Shown here: in pieces, positions 16,629-23,755 of the stretch
Layout of the letters: the number at the start of each line of letters is the position of its first letter
Position numbering within the stretch: position 1 is the stretch's first letter
Source of the DNA: PVC group bacterium
Lineage (GTDB): Bacteria > Verrucomicrobiota > Kiritimatiellia > SS1-B-03-39 > UBA6053
Direction of reading: 5' to 3'
Length of the DNA stretch: 24,221 nt
NCBI GenBank assembly: GCA_003565815.1
Contig: PXAS01000495.1
Location: 1 to 24,221, forward strand
Translations under genes and position numbers: made by a program
The notes under the pieces: generated by a model
What the model was told of the DNA's origin: nothing
Seen by the model: only the letters and a program-made list of their open reading frames with translations
Databases searched by the model: none

Positions 16629-16637
16629 CGCCAACAC
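16629..16637 (+). repeat. Right copy of 9-bp direct repeat (target-site duplication)
   Basis: A second exact CGCCAACAC, directly following the right terminal inverted repeat. Joining the flanks through one copy restores a continuous sequence between the VWA stop and avtA. Confidence 0.8.
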
Positions 16638-16655
16638 TTCCACCACAATCGAAGG

Positions 16656-16684
16656 TTGACCCGTCGGTATGGCAATGTCATGAT
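16656..16684 (+). promoter_or_regulatory. Candidate promoter for avtA (possibly leaderless)
   Basis: TTGACC (16656-16661) and CATGAT (16679-16684) are 17 bp apart. Transcription would begin about 7 bp downstream, essentially at the ATG at 16691, giving a leaderless message. The -10 matches the consensus at only four of six positions. Confidence 0.25.
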
Positions 16685-16690
16685 CGGGAG

Positions 16691-17971
16691 ATGAACGTTT
16701 TCGCCTCATCGCCCCACGAAAATGCACCCTTCTCCTGGACCTGGTCCGAGTATGGGGATACTTTTGCCCATCCCTCGGGAATTTTGGAATTGATGCGGGA
16801 TTTGGGGGAGGCCCTGGCGTCCGGCGATCCCGATCTTTGCATGCTGGGCGGCGGAAATCCTTCCCCGATTCCGGAGGCGGAGGCCATGTTCCGTGCGCAA
16901 TGGCGGGCGTTGACGGATACACCGGCGCATTTGGACGCGATCCTGGGCAAATACGATACCGCGCAGGGTTCCCCGCTCTTTCTTTCCACCATGGCGGATT
17001 ATCTGAACGACCGGTACAAGTGGGGCGTGACCCCGGAAAATCTCTGCGTGACCAACGGCAGCCAAACCGCGTTTTTCCATCTCTTCAATTTGCTGGCCGG
17101 CCAGGGAAAGAAAATTCTCCTCCCCTTGTCTCCCGAATATATCGGCTATGCCGATCAGGGGCACGGGGCGGACTTTTTTCAGGCCGTACATGGGCGCATG
17201 GAAGAGACCGGGCCCCACCGCTTCAAATACCGCATGGATCCGGACCGCATTCGGATGACCCCCGACGTTGCCGCCATCGCCGTCTCCCGTCCCACCAATC
17301 CCACCGGAAACGTGCTCACGGACGGGGAAATCCAAACCTTGTCCGACTTGGCCCTCCAACACGGCGTCCCCTTGATCATCGACAATGCATACGGCGCCCC
17401 GTTTCCGGGGATTTTGTTTCGGGAAGTGACCCCGGTCTGGGCGCCTCACATCATTCTCGCCATGAGCCTCTCCAAATTGGGGCTGCCCGGCACCCGGACG
17501 GGCATCATTGTCGCCGATCGGCCCGTGATCCGCATGCTGACCTCAATCAACGCGGTGGCCGGATTGGCCAATGGCAACATCGGACAGGCCCTGGCCGGAC
17601 CGATGCTGGCCGACGGACGCATGGACCGTCTGTGCGCGGAAATCATCCGCCCCTTTTACGAAGCCCGCTCCCGCCGCGCGGGCCGACTTTGGGAAGACGC
17701 CCTCGGCGAGCGGGTGTCCTGGACCCGGCACGAGGCGGAAGGCTCCATGTTCCATTGGTTGCGCTTTCCGGGGATGCCCATCCCGGACACCGAATTGTAT
17801 CAGCGACTCAAGGCCCGGAAGGTGTTGGTGATCCCCGGTCATTATTTTTTCTACGGACTGGAAACGGATCCGCCCGAGCGACATGAATGCATCCGCGTCC
17901 ATACCGCCATGGACCCGGCCCAATTCGCCCGGGGCGTGGAAATCATTGCCGATACGCTCGCTGGATTGTGA
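16691..17971 (+). CDS. avtA: Valine-pyruvate aminotransferase
   Basis: A 426-residue PLP enzyme (transaminase C) that interconverts valine plus pyruvate with 2-oxoisovalerate plus alanine, at the end of branched-chain and alanine synthesis. It follows E. coli AvtA closely from memory: MLGGGNPSPIPE (51-62), KYDTAQG, TNGSQTAFFHLFNLLAGQ, PLSPEYIGYAD, SRPTNPTGNV (199-208), IIDNAYGAPFPGILF and the PLP-lysine K262 in AMSLSKLGLPGTR. LYQRLKARKVLVIPGHYFF near the C-terminus is also conserved. The frame is open from 16616, but that extension starts inside the mobile element and has no family counterpart; MNVF at 16691 is preferred. It is downstream of the VWA gene and 108 bp upstream of rplU. Confidence 0.93.
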   Translation: MNVFASSPHENAPFSWTWSEYGDTFAHPSGILELMRDLGEALASGDPDLCMLGGGNPSPIPEAEAMFRAQWRALTDTPAHLDAILGKYDTAQGSPLFLSTMADYLNDRYKWGVTPENLCVTNGSQTAFFHLFNLLAGQGKKILLPLSPEYIGYADQGHGADFFQAVHGRMEETGPHRFKYRMDPDRIRMTPDVAAIAVSRPTNPTGNVLTDGEIQTLSDLALQHGVPLIIDNAYGAPFPGILFREVTPVWAPHIILAMSLSKLGLPGTRTGIIVADRPVIRMLTSINAVAGLANGNIGQALAGPMLADGRMDRLCAEIIRPFYEARSRRAGRLWEDALGERVSWTRHEAEGSMFHWLRFPGMPIPDTELYQRLKARKVLVIPGHYFFYGLETDPPERHECIRVHTAMDPAQFARGVEIIADTLAGL

Positions 17972-17993
17972 AGAATTTTCCGCGTGGATAGGC

Positions 17994-18023
17994 TTGACAA
18001 ATCGTGGAAATCCAGCATATAAC
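17994..18023 (+). promoter_or_regulatory. Strong sigma-70 promoter for rplU-rpmA
   Basis: A perfect -35 hexamer TTGACA (17994-17999), 18 bp, then TATAAC (18018-18023) as -10. Transcription would start near 18030, giving a leader of about 50 nt before rplU. This is the best promoter match in the window. Confidence 0.75.
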
Positions 18024-18036
18024 CCGTCCCCTCATT

Positions 18037-18054
18037 CCGGGTGGTTTTGCCCGG
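18037..18054 (+). promoter_or_regulatory. Small leader hairpin upstream of rplU
   Basis: CCGGG (18037-18041) pairs with CCCGG (18050-18054) around an 8-nt U-rich loop, 25 nt before the start codon. Ribosomal protein leaders often carry regulatory structures, including an L21 leader class in other bacteria, but a 5-bp stem alone does not establish that here. Confidence 0.25.
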
Positions 18055-18079
18055 CAACGATTTAGAAGGAATTATCATT

Positions 18080-18391
18080 ATGAGCGCATATGCAGTGATT
18101 GAAACCGGCGGAAAACAGTACAAAGTCTCGGAAGGCGATGTGCTGACCATTGAACGCCTGGAAGCCGAAGTGGGCGGAAACGTCACCTTCGACAAAGTCC
18201 TTGCGGTGGCCGGCGATGCCGGTTTGTCCGTGGGAGAAGCCGCAGGCTCCACCGCCGTCCAGGCGGAAGTGCTGGAACATTTTCGTGGACCCAAGCTGAT
18301 TGCGTTTAAGAAAAAACGCCGCAAGGGTTACAAGCGCCGGGTCGGACACCGCCAGGAGCTTACCAAAGTCAAAATCACCGGGCTTGCCTAA
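18080..18391 (+). CDS. rplU: 50S ribosomal protein L21
   Basis: A 103-residue L21, a large-subunit protein that binds 23S rRNA together with L20. YAVIETGGKQYKVSEGDVLTIERL is the classic N-terminus, and the C-terminal KKKRRKGYKRRVGHRQELTKVKI is the RNA-binding signature. The ATG at 18080 gives the standard start and has AGAAGGA (18064-18070) nine bases upstream, one of the few good Shine-Dalgarno sites here. Upstream in-frame GTG (18041) is rejected because it would add 13 non-conserved residues. It is the first gene of the rplU-rpmA unit. Confidence 0.98.
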   Translation: MSAYAVIETGGKQYKVSEGDVLTIERLEAEVGGNVTFDKVLAVAGDAGLSVGEAAGSTAVQAEVLEHFRGPKLIAFKKKRRKGYKRRVGHRQELTKVKITGLA

Positions 18392-18397
18392 GCCCGG
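18378..18397 (+). other. Hairpin over the rplU stop codon
   Basis: CCGGGCTT (18378-18385) pairs perfectly with AAGCCCGG (18390-18397) around a GCCT loop. The rplU stop codon (18389-18391) lies at the loop-stem junction, and the rpmA ribosome site AGGAG (18403-18407) follows within 6 nt. There is no T-run, so it is not an intrinsic terminator; an RNA processing or stability role is possible. Confidence 0.55.
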
Positions 18398-18415
18398 CCA
18401 TCAGGAGATTTCATC

Positions 18416-18679
18416 ATGGCACATAAAAAAGGTCAGGGAACCAGTAAGAACGGACGCGACAGTAACGCCCAACGGCGTGGCGTGAAGCGTTTCGGCGGCG
18501 AAAAAGTCATCGCCGGCAATATTTTGATTCGCCAACTCGGCACCCGCTGGCACGCGGGCCGCAACGTCGGACAGGGCCGGGATTATACCCTCTTCGCCCT
18601 CAAGGACGGCGAAGTGTATTTCGACCGCGATGGCCGCCGCATCAATGTGCGCGAACCCGTCGAAGTCGGCAACAACTGA
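18416..18679 (+). CDS. rpmA: 50S ribosomal protein L27
   Basis: An 87-residue L27, whose N-terminal tail reaches the peptidyl transferase centre. MAHKKGQGTSKNGRDSN is the standard N-terminus without the cleaved leader found in Firmicutes, followed by RFGGEKVIAGNILIRQLGT and the FDRDGRRINV end. AGGAG (18403-18407) is 8 nt upstream of the ATG. The order rplU-rpmA-obgE is widely conserved in bacteria. Confidence 0.98.
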   Translation: MAHKKGQGTSKNGRDSNAQRRGVKRFGGEKVIAGNILIRQLGTRWHAGRNVGQGRDYTLFALKDGEVYFDRDGRRINVREPVEVGNN

Positions 18680-18703
18680 TTCCCACGCGCTTCAGTCAAC
18701 TTC

Positions 18704-18731
18704 ACGCGGGCCGCTGTGGCCCGCGTTTTTT
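18704..18731 (+). terminator. Intrinsic terminator after rpmA
   Basis: ACGCGGGCC (18704-18712) pairs perfectly with GGCCCGCGT (18718-18726) around a 5-nt loop and is followed by a run of T. It closes the rplU-rpmA unit. The T-run ends only 9 nt before the obgE start codon, leaving no room for a separate obgE promoter or a Shine-Dalgarno site downstream of it. Confidence 0.88.
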
Positions 18732-18740
18732 GTTTCCATC

Positions 18741-19766
18741 ATGAAACCCATTCTTTTTCGCGATCAAGTCAAGTTATACGTCAACGCCGGCGACGGCGGG
18801 GACGGCGGCGCCTATTTTCGTCGCGAAAAATTCGTGCCCTATGGCGGACCCAGCGGGGGGGACGGCGGACATGGCGGAAGCGTGATTTTCAGGGGGGACG
18901 TGCAGACGGACTCGTTGCTGGATCTCTATGACCAGCCCCATCAGCGCGCGGAACACGGCGAAAAAGGGGGCACCAACCAGTGTCACGGCAAACGGGGCGC
19001 GGATCTCATCGTGAAAGTGCCCCGGGGCACGGTGGTGCGCTTGGACCACAAGGAAGGCCCGGTCATCGGCGAAATTTTGGCCGACGGCGAGGAATTGACG
19101 GTGGCCAAGGGCGGGAAGGGCGGTTTGGGCAATGTCCACTTCAAAACCTCCTCTCATCAGGCGCCCCGCGAGTTTACCCCCGGAACCGAAGGGGAGAAAA
19201 AAGTGCTCTGGCTGGAACTGAAGCTGATCGCCGACGTGGGGTTGGTCGGCTACCCCAACGCGGGAAAATCAACCCTGCTTTCCCAACTGACCCAGGCGCA
19301 TCCGAAAATCGCCGCCTATCCCTTCACCACCTGCAATCCAATGATCGGCACCTTGGAATTCTCCGATTTTCGCAAGGCGAGAATGGCGGACATTCCCGGA
19401 CTGATTGAAGGGGCGCATGAAGGCATTGGGCTCGGACACGAATTCCTGCGCCACATCGAGCGCACCCGCCTGCTGTTGTTTGTGTTGGACATGGCCGGGA
19501 CGGACGGACGGGATCCCTTGGAGGATTTCGAATCACTGCGGGATGAATTGCGGCTCTATAATCCCGAGTTGGCAAAGCGTCCCTTTCTCGTCGTGGCCAA
19601 TAAAATGGACGGCCCCGGCGCCGAAACCTCCCTCGCCGCCTTTCGCGAGGCCACCGGATTGGATCCGTTTCCGATGATCGCGGAACTCGGCGAGGGCGTC
19701 GAGCGGGTCAAAAACACCTTGCATGGCATCTTGTTCGGCGCCGAACCGCCGCCGGAACTCTTTTAG
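18741..19766 (+). CDS. obgE: GTPase Obg/CgtA
   Basis: A 341-residue Obg-type GTPase involved in late 50S assembly and stress responses. The glycine-rich Obg fold occupies about residues 1-158 (NAGDGGDGG, PYGGPSGGDGGHGG, KGGKGGLGN). The G domain follows, with GYPNAGKST (170-178), switch-region YPFTT, DIPGLIEGA (217-225) and NKMD (287-290). There is no long C-terminal extension. MKPILFRDQVKLYV at 18741 is the canonical start; the frame is open to 18630 but that part overlaps rpmA. No Shine-Dalgarno site is present, and the rpmA terminator sits directly upstream, so expression must depend on read-through or on an upstream start of transcription. Confidence 0.97.
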   Translation: MKPILFRDQVKLYVNAGDGGDGGAYFRREKFVPYGGPSGGDGGHGGSVIFRGDVQTDSLLDLYDQPHQRAEHGEKGGTNQCHGKRGADLIVKVPRGTVVRLDHKEGPVIGEILADGEELTVAKGGKGGLGNVHFKTSSHQAPREFTPGTEGEKKVLWLELKLIADVGLVGYPNAGKSTLLSQLTQAHPKIAAYPFTTCNPMIGTLEFSDFRKARMADIPGLIEGAHEGIGLGHEFLRHIERTRLLLFVLDMAGTDGRDPLEDFESLRDELRLYNPELAKRPFLVVANKMDGPGAETSLAAFREATGLDPFPMIAELGEGVERVKNTLHGILFGAEPPPELF

Positions 19767-19780
19767 ATTGCGGCCCGTGG

Positions 19781-19825
19781 GAGATTGTCGGACAAGTCGG
19801 ACAATTCAGACAAGTCCGACAGCGC
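19781..19825 (+). repeat. Degenerate 9-bp tandem repeat
   Basis: Successive 9-mers GGACAAGTC (19790), GGACAATTC (19799), AGACAAGTC (19808) and a decayed CGACAGCGC (19817) form a tandem array. It also contains an 8-bp inverted pair, TGTCGGAC (19786-19793) with GTCCGACA (19814-19821). It lies in the gap between convergent obgE and the repeat-protein gene. Confidence 0.6.
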
Positions 19826-19836
19826 ACCGTTGCATG

Positions 19837-19858
19837 GCGGGACCCCTCCCGCGGTTTT
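19837..19858. terminator. Possible terminator between convergent genes
   Basis: GCGGGA (19837-19842) pairs with TCCCGC (19847-19852) around a CCCC loop, followed by GGTTTT. The stem is short and the T-run is only four, separated by GG. It could end obgE transcription on the plus strand; on the minus strand there is no T-run. Confidence 0.35.
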
Positions 19859-19874
19859 CCGAGTGTCCAAGCTT

Positions 19875-21335
19875 TTAAAAATCAGCGACCTCCCGCAACG
19901 ATTTTTTGCGGGCGTCATAGAGATTGAATCCCAAGCGTTCCAAATACGGGCTTTGGACCCGCAGGGTTCCCAGGTTTTCCGAATGGCCCTCCAAATTCTC
20001 GGGCGTCAGGGAAACCAGGGCCAACGTGAGCCGGTCCCGGCCGAAAATTCGAGCTTCGATGTCATTTTCTTGCAACCGGGCCGTGGTTTGTTGCGTTTTG
20101 TCGAAATGAATGGAAGCCACCCGGTCCAGTGGCAATTCAAACGCGGTGAAATCGTTGTGGAATTTGAGGGTCGGCCCATCGATGCGCAGCAATTTTCCTG
20201 AAATCCGGTCTCCGTTGACCAGTTCCAGCAAATCGGAAGAATCCGCGGAAGCGGAAGGCGGGGCCATTTTTCCATCCCAAACCGAAACGGTTAAATTGGA
20301 AAGGGCATAGGGCATGCTTTGCTGCGCCTGGAAAACGAGGTTGTCGCCGCCGGTCTGAAATCCGTTGGGATCCTGCCATTGATGCGCCAGGACATCATCC
20401 ACCATGAGAACGATCCGTTTATCGCTTTTGTCCACGCGTATGGAGAGCTTGGCCTTTTGTTTGGCCTGGAATCCCGAGACCTGTGCGTTGCCCATGTCAA
20501 AGTGTCCCATGCCGCCCTGACGGTACATGCGGAAATTGTCACCGTGGATCATCAGGGTCCAGGAGCTTGCGTGCGGGTTTCTGGCGTCTTGGGACATCAA
20601 GTGAATTTGAATATAGGGCATGCCTCGCCAGGCGACCTCCATGTCGATCTTGAACTTGTCCGGCATGGCGGGCAACTGTTTGCCGGCGCTTCCTTGGGCA
20701 CCGGCGGATCGCATGACCCCGTCCGCAAACATCCAATTGTTGGGCAGGCCGGTTTGTTGGAACACCCAATCGGCGCGATCCCCCGGACCCGAGTAAATCA
20801 GGTGCCCGGCGGAAACGGGGACGAGTTGATGCAATGCGGAACGCAGAATGGCGACTTCTCCGGCATAGCGGGTCTTGAAAATCAACTGGTCGGAGTCCAT
20901 CCGGAGTATCTTGCCTGAAATCCGGTCTCCGTTGGTCAATTGCGCCATCATCAGAGTCGTTTGGGTCTCGGTCGCCTGTCTATGGGTAAAAGTGATTTCA
21001 TGCAGGTTCTTCAATGAAAAAAGTATGGGGTCTTCGACGTCGGGATGGCGGAAATGGATGCCTTTGGTGATGTCAATTCCGAGGACGTTTCCCGCCAGAA
21101 GGTCTCCCGTGAGAAAGGCCAGCGTGTCTTGTGTCTTTTTGAACGCTTGGCCATGACTGGCATGGTCAGGCGAGTCAATCGCAAGTTCTTCGTCCGGCTC
21201 GATGGCGACATCCGCGGGCAGGACAATGTTGATTTGTGCCGGCGCGTTGGGGATCCCCATGGCGAAGCAGAACAGGAAAAAGCCGGTGAGTGCACGGGAA
21301 ACACAATAAACAAATCCGAAAAGCGAAAGTTTCAT
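19875..21335 (-). CDS. Secreted protein with four NGD-type beta modules and an inserted LamG-like domain
   Basis: A 486-residue protein with a signal peptide (MKLSLFGFVY, hydrophobic core, IPNAPAQ). Four copies of a module of about 42 residues can be aligned: 72-116 (LAFLTGDLLAGNVLGID), 131-173 (AQLTNGDRISGKILRMD), 372-411 (LVNGDRISGKLLRIDG) and a more diverged 428-470. Each has the pattern L.NGD.isG.ll.id, then a strand ending in F, and ends with a hydrophobic L..I.F. Between copies 2 and 3 lies a segment of about 170 residues (182-355) with strands such as FKIDMEVAW and LSIRVDKSDKRIVLMVDDV, resembling a LamG/concanavalin-like beta-sandwich. Function is unknown; an extracytoplasmic binding role is an inference. 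It is divergent from the protease gene at 21440. Confidence 0.82.
   Translation of the reverse strand: MKLSLFGFVYCVSRALTGFFLFCFAMGIPNAPAQINIVLPADVAIEPDEELAIDSPDHASHGQAFKKTQDTLAFLTGDLLAGNVLGIDITKGIHFRHPDVEDPILFSLKNLHEITFTHRQATETQTTLMMAQLTNGDRISGKILRMDSDQLIFKTRYAGEVAILRSALHQLVPVSAGHLIYSGPGDRADWVFQQTGLPNNWMFADGVMRSAGAQGSAGKQLPAMPDKFKIDMEVAWRGMPYIQIHLMSQDARNPHASSWTLMIHGDNFRMYRQGGMGHFDMGNAQVSGFQAKQKAKLSIRVDKSDKRIVLMVDDVLAHQWQDPNGFQTGGDNLVFQAQQSMPYALSNLTVSVWDGKMAPPSASADSSDLLELVNGDRISGKLLRIDGPTLKFHNDFTAFELPLDRVASIHFDKTQQTTARLQENDIEARIFGRDRLTLALVSLTPENLEGHSENLGTLRVQSPYLERLGFNLYDARKKSLREVADF
20197..20217 (-). repeat. 21-bp exact intragenic repeat, copy 1
   Basis: The same 21 bp recurs at 20914-20934 in the same orientation. 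Both copies encode the NGDRISGK core of the module in the secreted repeat protein, showing recent duplication or gene conversion between modules 2 and 3. Confidence 0.8.
20914..20934 (-). repeat. 21-bp exact intragenic repeat, copy 2
   Basis: Exact match of 20197-20217, about 700 bp away within the same gene, encoding the equivalent residues of the second module. Confidence 0.8.
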
Positions 21336-21439
21336 TCTGATGAATTTAGCGAGACATTTTGGTTTGGCGAGAAAAAATATCTGGACTCTGTGAAAAAGAT
21401 GGGGTTATCTGAATTCATCCAGAAGGAGAGACAACACCC

Positions 21440-22549
21440 ATGAACGCAAAATATTCCAATTCATTCATCGTGCCCTTGTTTGTATCGCTCATGCTGTTCG
21501 CCGCTCGGAGCCGATCCGAGGAATTGCCCACATTGCGTACTTGGACGACGGTCACGGGGCAGTCGGCCGAGGCGAACTTCGTGAAATACGAGAACGGTTT
21601 CGTCTCGTTTCGGTCCCCGGATGGCCGGGAGGTTTCGATGCCGTTGCATCAGTTGTCTCCCGACGACCGCACCGAGGTGCTGCGGCTGGCGGCGGAAAAA
21701 GAAGCCCAAGTGGGGCTGATGCCGGAGGAGGAAATCACCAGGCCAACCGGTCGGCGCGAAGTCACTTGGCGGGAACTGGAAGAGGGGGACCACTGGCCGG
21801 CGTTCATGCCGGCAAACGTTCGGGAGGCGGCCCTGTCCATGCCCCGGCCCTGGCGGCACGCGGAAAGCAAATACTTTGTGATTCATTTTCAGCAACTCGG
21901 CTTTGCCCGGCAGGCGGCGCGAATGGCGGATTTCCAATATCAGTTCATTGCCTCGGATCTGCCCGGTTACGAGGACCGTTACCGCGAGAAATCCCACATT
22001 GTCATTTTCCGAAACCGGGAGGAGTGGCAGGACTTTCTCCGGCGTTCCAATCACGCCAGCGCTTGGTCGGCGGCATTCGTCAGCGGTCGCATGATGTACA
22101 TTCAGGATTTCGGCAACATGGAGACGAATGCGCACATTATGGCCCATGAAATGAGCCACCTGGTGTTAAACCGCTTTTTTCGGCATCAGCCCCCGCTTTG
22201 GCTCAACGAGGGGCTGGCGGAATGGTACGGACATATCGGCTACCAGTCCTTTAAAGGGCAACGGGCCAATCCCTGGCGGGCGATGGGGCGGTTGCGCAAT
22301 GGCTATGAACTCGAAACCCTCTTCAGCATGCGGACCTATCCCGCGAACCGGGAGGACGTCACCCGCTATTACCGCACCAGTCAACAAGTGGTGGGCCTGT
22401 TGATGCAGGAAAAAGAACACCGGGATTTCGTCCGCTTTTTGCAAGCGATTACCGTGGAGGGAAAAGCCCCCATGGTCGCGCTCCGGGAGGTGTACGGATT
22501 TGAATCCGTGGCCGAGGTGCAGCAGGCCTTCGACCGCTTTATTCGATAG
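21440..22549 (+). CDS. Secreted SHD1-domain, MA-clan metallopeptidase-like protein
   Basis: A 369-residue protein with a signal peptide (hydrophobic residues 9-22, then RSRS). Residues about 33-77 (RTWTTVTGQSAEANFVKY, then FVSFRSPDGREV and MPLHQLSPDDR) match the SHD1-like module common in planctomycete and verrucomicrobial secreted proteins. A peptidase-MA-like domain follows: HEMSH at 236-240 and LWLNEGLAEWYGH (253-265), with E257 as the likely third zinc ligand, the gluzincin arrangement HExxH...NEG. This predicts an extracytoplasmic zinc protease; substrate unknown. The start is supported by AAGGAG (21423-21428), with 11 nt before the ATG. The 3' end overlaps the 3' end of hemE by 11 bp. 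Confidence 0.85.
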   Translation: MNAKYSNSFIVPLFVSLMLFAARSRSEELPTLRTWTTVTGQSAEANFVKYENGFVSFRSPDGREVSMPLHQLSPDDRTEVLRLAAEKEAQVGLMPEEEITRPTGRREVTWRELEEGDHWPAFMPANVREAALSMPRPWRHAESKYFVIHFQQLGFARQAARMADFQYQFIASDLPGYEDRYREKSHIVIFRNREEWQDFLRRSNHASAWSAAFVSGRMMYIQDFGNMETNAHIMAHEMSHLVLNRFFRHQPPLWLNEGLAEWYGHIGYQSFKGQRANPWRAMGRLRNGYELETLFSMRTYPANREDVTRYYRTSQQVVGLLMQEKEHRDFVRFLQAITVEGKAPMVALREVYGFESVAEVQQAFDRFIR

Positions 22550-23588
22550 GTTTCCGCGCTTCTTCGATCAGCAAACGCACCCGGTCCGTGGGCGTGGTTT
22601 TGATGATGCCGTGCCCCAAATTGAATATATGGGCTTTGGCGCCGGCGAAGGCTTGTTTCACTTCGCGAACGCCTTCGATCACGGCCGCGTCGGACGCCAA
22701 CAGGCGGGCCGGATCGAGATTGCCCTGATACACGCGGTGCGCCCCCAATTTGTCAATGGCCGCTTTTGCATCCACCCGCCAGTCCAGGCTCAGCACATCG
22801 ACGGGCATTTCCGCGACCGCTTCGAGAAGATGTCCGCCGTTGGCGGAAAAATGAATGCGGGGGATCCCCGGCGCCTCGCGGGCCAGGGTCTCGAAAATTC
22901 TGCGTGTCCACGGGGCCGCGTGACGGCGATAATCCGCTTGGGACATGCTGCCCGCCCAACTGTCGAACAGTTGCACCGCCTGGGCGCCGGATTCAATTTG
23001 GCCCAGCAAATAGACGGTCACGGCATCGGTGAGCTTGTCCATGAGAGAAGCCCAGGCATTGGGATGGGCATACATCCATGCGCGGACCTGATCGAAATCC
23101 TTGCTGCCGCCCCCTTCGATGGCATAGCAGGCCAAGGTATACGGCGCCCCGGAAAAGCCGATCAAAGGGACTTTCCCAGCCAGGCGTTCGCGGGTCAACC
23201 GAATGGCCTCCAGGGTGAAGCCCAAATCCCGTCGCGCGTCGATGGATTTGAGGGCGGTGACATCGGACGTCTCCCGAATCGGATTGTGGAAAACCGGCCC
23301 CTTGCCGGAGATGAATTCCAACTGCAATCCCATGGGTTCCAGCAACGTGAGAATGTCCGCGAAAATAATGGCCGCGTCCAGAGGAAAGGCGTGGATGGGC
23401 TGCAGCGTCACCTCGGCGGCCAATTCGGGGTTTTTGATCATGTCCAGAATGCCGTATTGAGCCCGCAGCGCACGGTATTCGGGCATATATCGTCCCGCCT
23501 GACGCATCATCCATACGGGCGGACGGGAAACGGATTCGCCTTTGCAGGCGCGAAGAAAAATGTCGTTGCTCTTGGGATCATTGGTCAT
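22539..23588 (-). CDS. hemE: Uroporphyrinogen decarboxylase
   Basis: A 349-residue cytosolic enzyme that removes four acetate carboxyl groups from uroporphyrinogen III to give coproporphyrinogen III in heme synthesis. The N-terminal signature RPPVWMMRQAGRYMPEYR is intact, as are EVTLQPIHAFPLDAAIIFADILT, the GFSGAPYTLACYAIEGGGS loop and the C-terminal FNLGHGI. MTNDPKSNDIFLRA at 23588 matches the usual start. No other heme gene is in the window. It converges on the protease gene, with the two coding regions overlapping at 22539-22549. Confidence 0.97.
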   Translation of the reverse strand: MTNDPKSNDIFLRACKGESVSRPPVWMMRQAGRYMPEYRALRAQYGILDMIKNPELAAEVTLQPIHAFPLDAAIIFADILTLLEPMGLQLEFISGKGPVFHNPIRETSDVTALKSIDARRDLGFTLEAIRLTRERLAGKVPLIGFSGAPYTLACYAIEGGGSKDFDQVRAWMYAHPNAWASLMDKLTDAVTVYLLGQIESGAQAVQLFDSWAGSMSQADYRRHAAPWTRRIFETLAREAPGIPRIHFSANGGHLLEAVAEMPVDVLSLDWRVDAKAAIDKLGAHRVYQGNLDPARLLASDAAVIEGVREVKQAFAGAKAHIFNLGHGIIKTTPTDRVRLLIEEARKPIE

Positions 23589-23755
23589 GCGTGCCCCTTA
23601 TGCGAACAAGGCCCTCGGGGCAACCCCATTCGCTTTCGAACGTCTTTCGGGGTATCATCATCCTTCGATGGATTCAAAACATCCCTCTTTGTAGCAGCAT
23701 TTCCATTTTCAGATTGAGGCTTGAGTCGAGGGTGGGGCGGGCGTAAGGGAAAGGG

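Noticed and set aside
16616..16690. N-terminal extension of avtA by 25 codons
   Set aside because: It begins inside the right end of the mobile element and matches nothing in AvtA proteins.
19785..20201. 138-codon plus-strand frame beginning SDKSDNSDKSD
   Set aside because: Its start is the 9-bp tandem repeat and the rest is antisense to the secreted repeat protein.
22500..23717. 405-codon plus-strand frame
   Set aside because: It is antisense to hemE, which has all family signatures.
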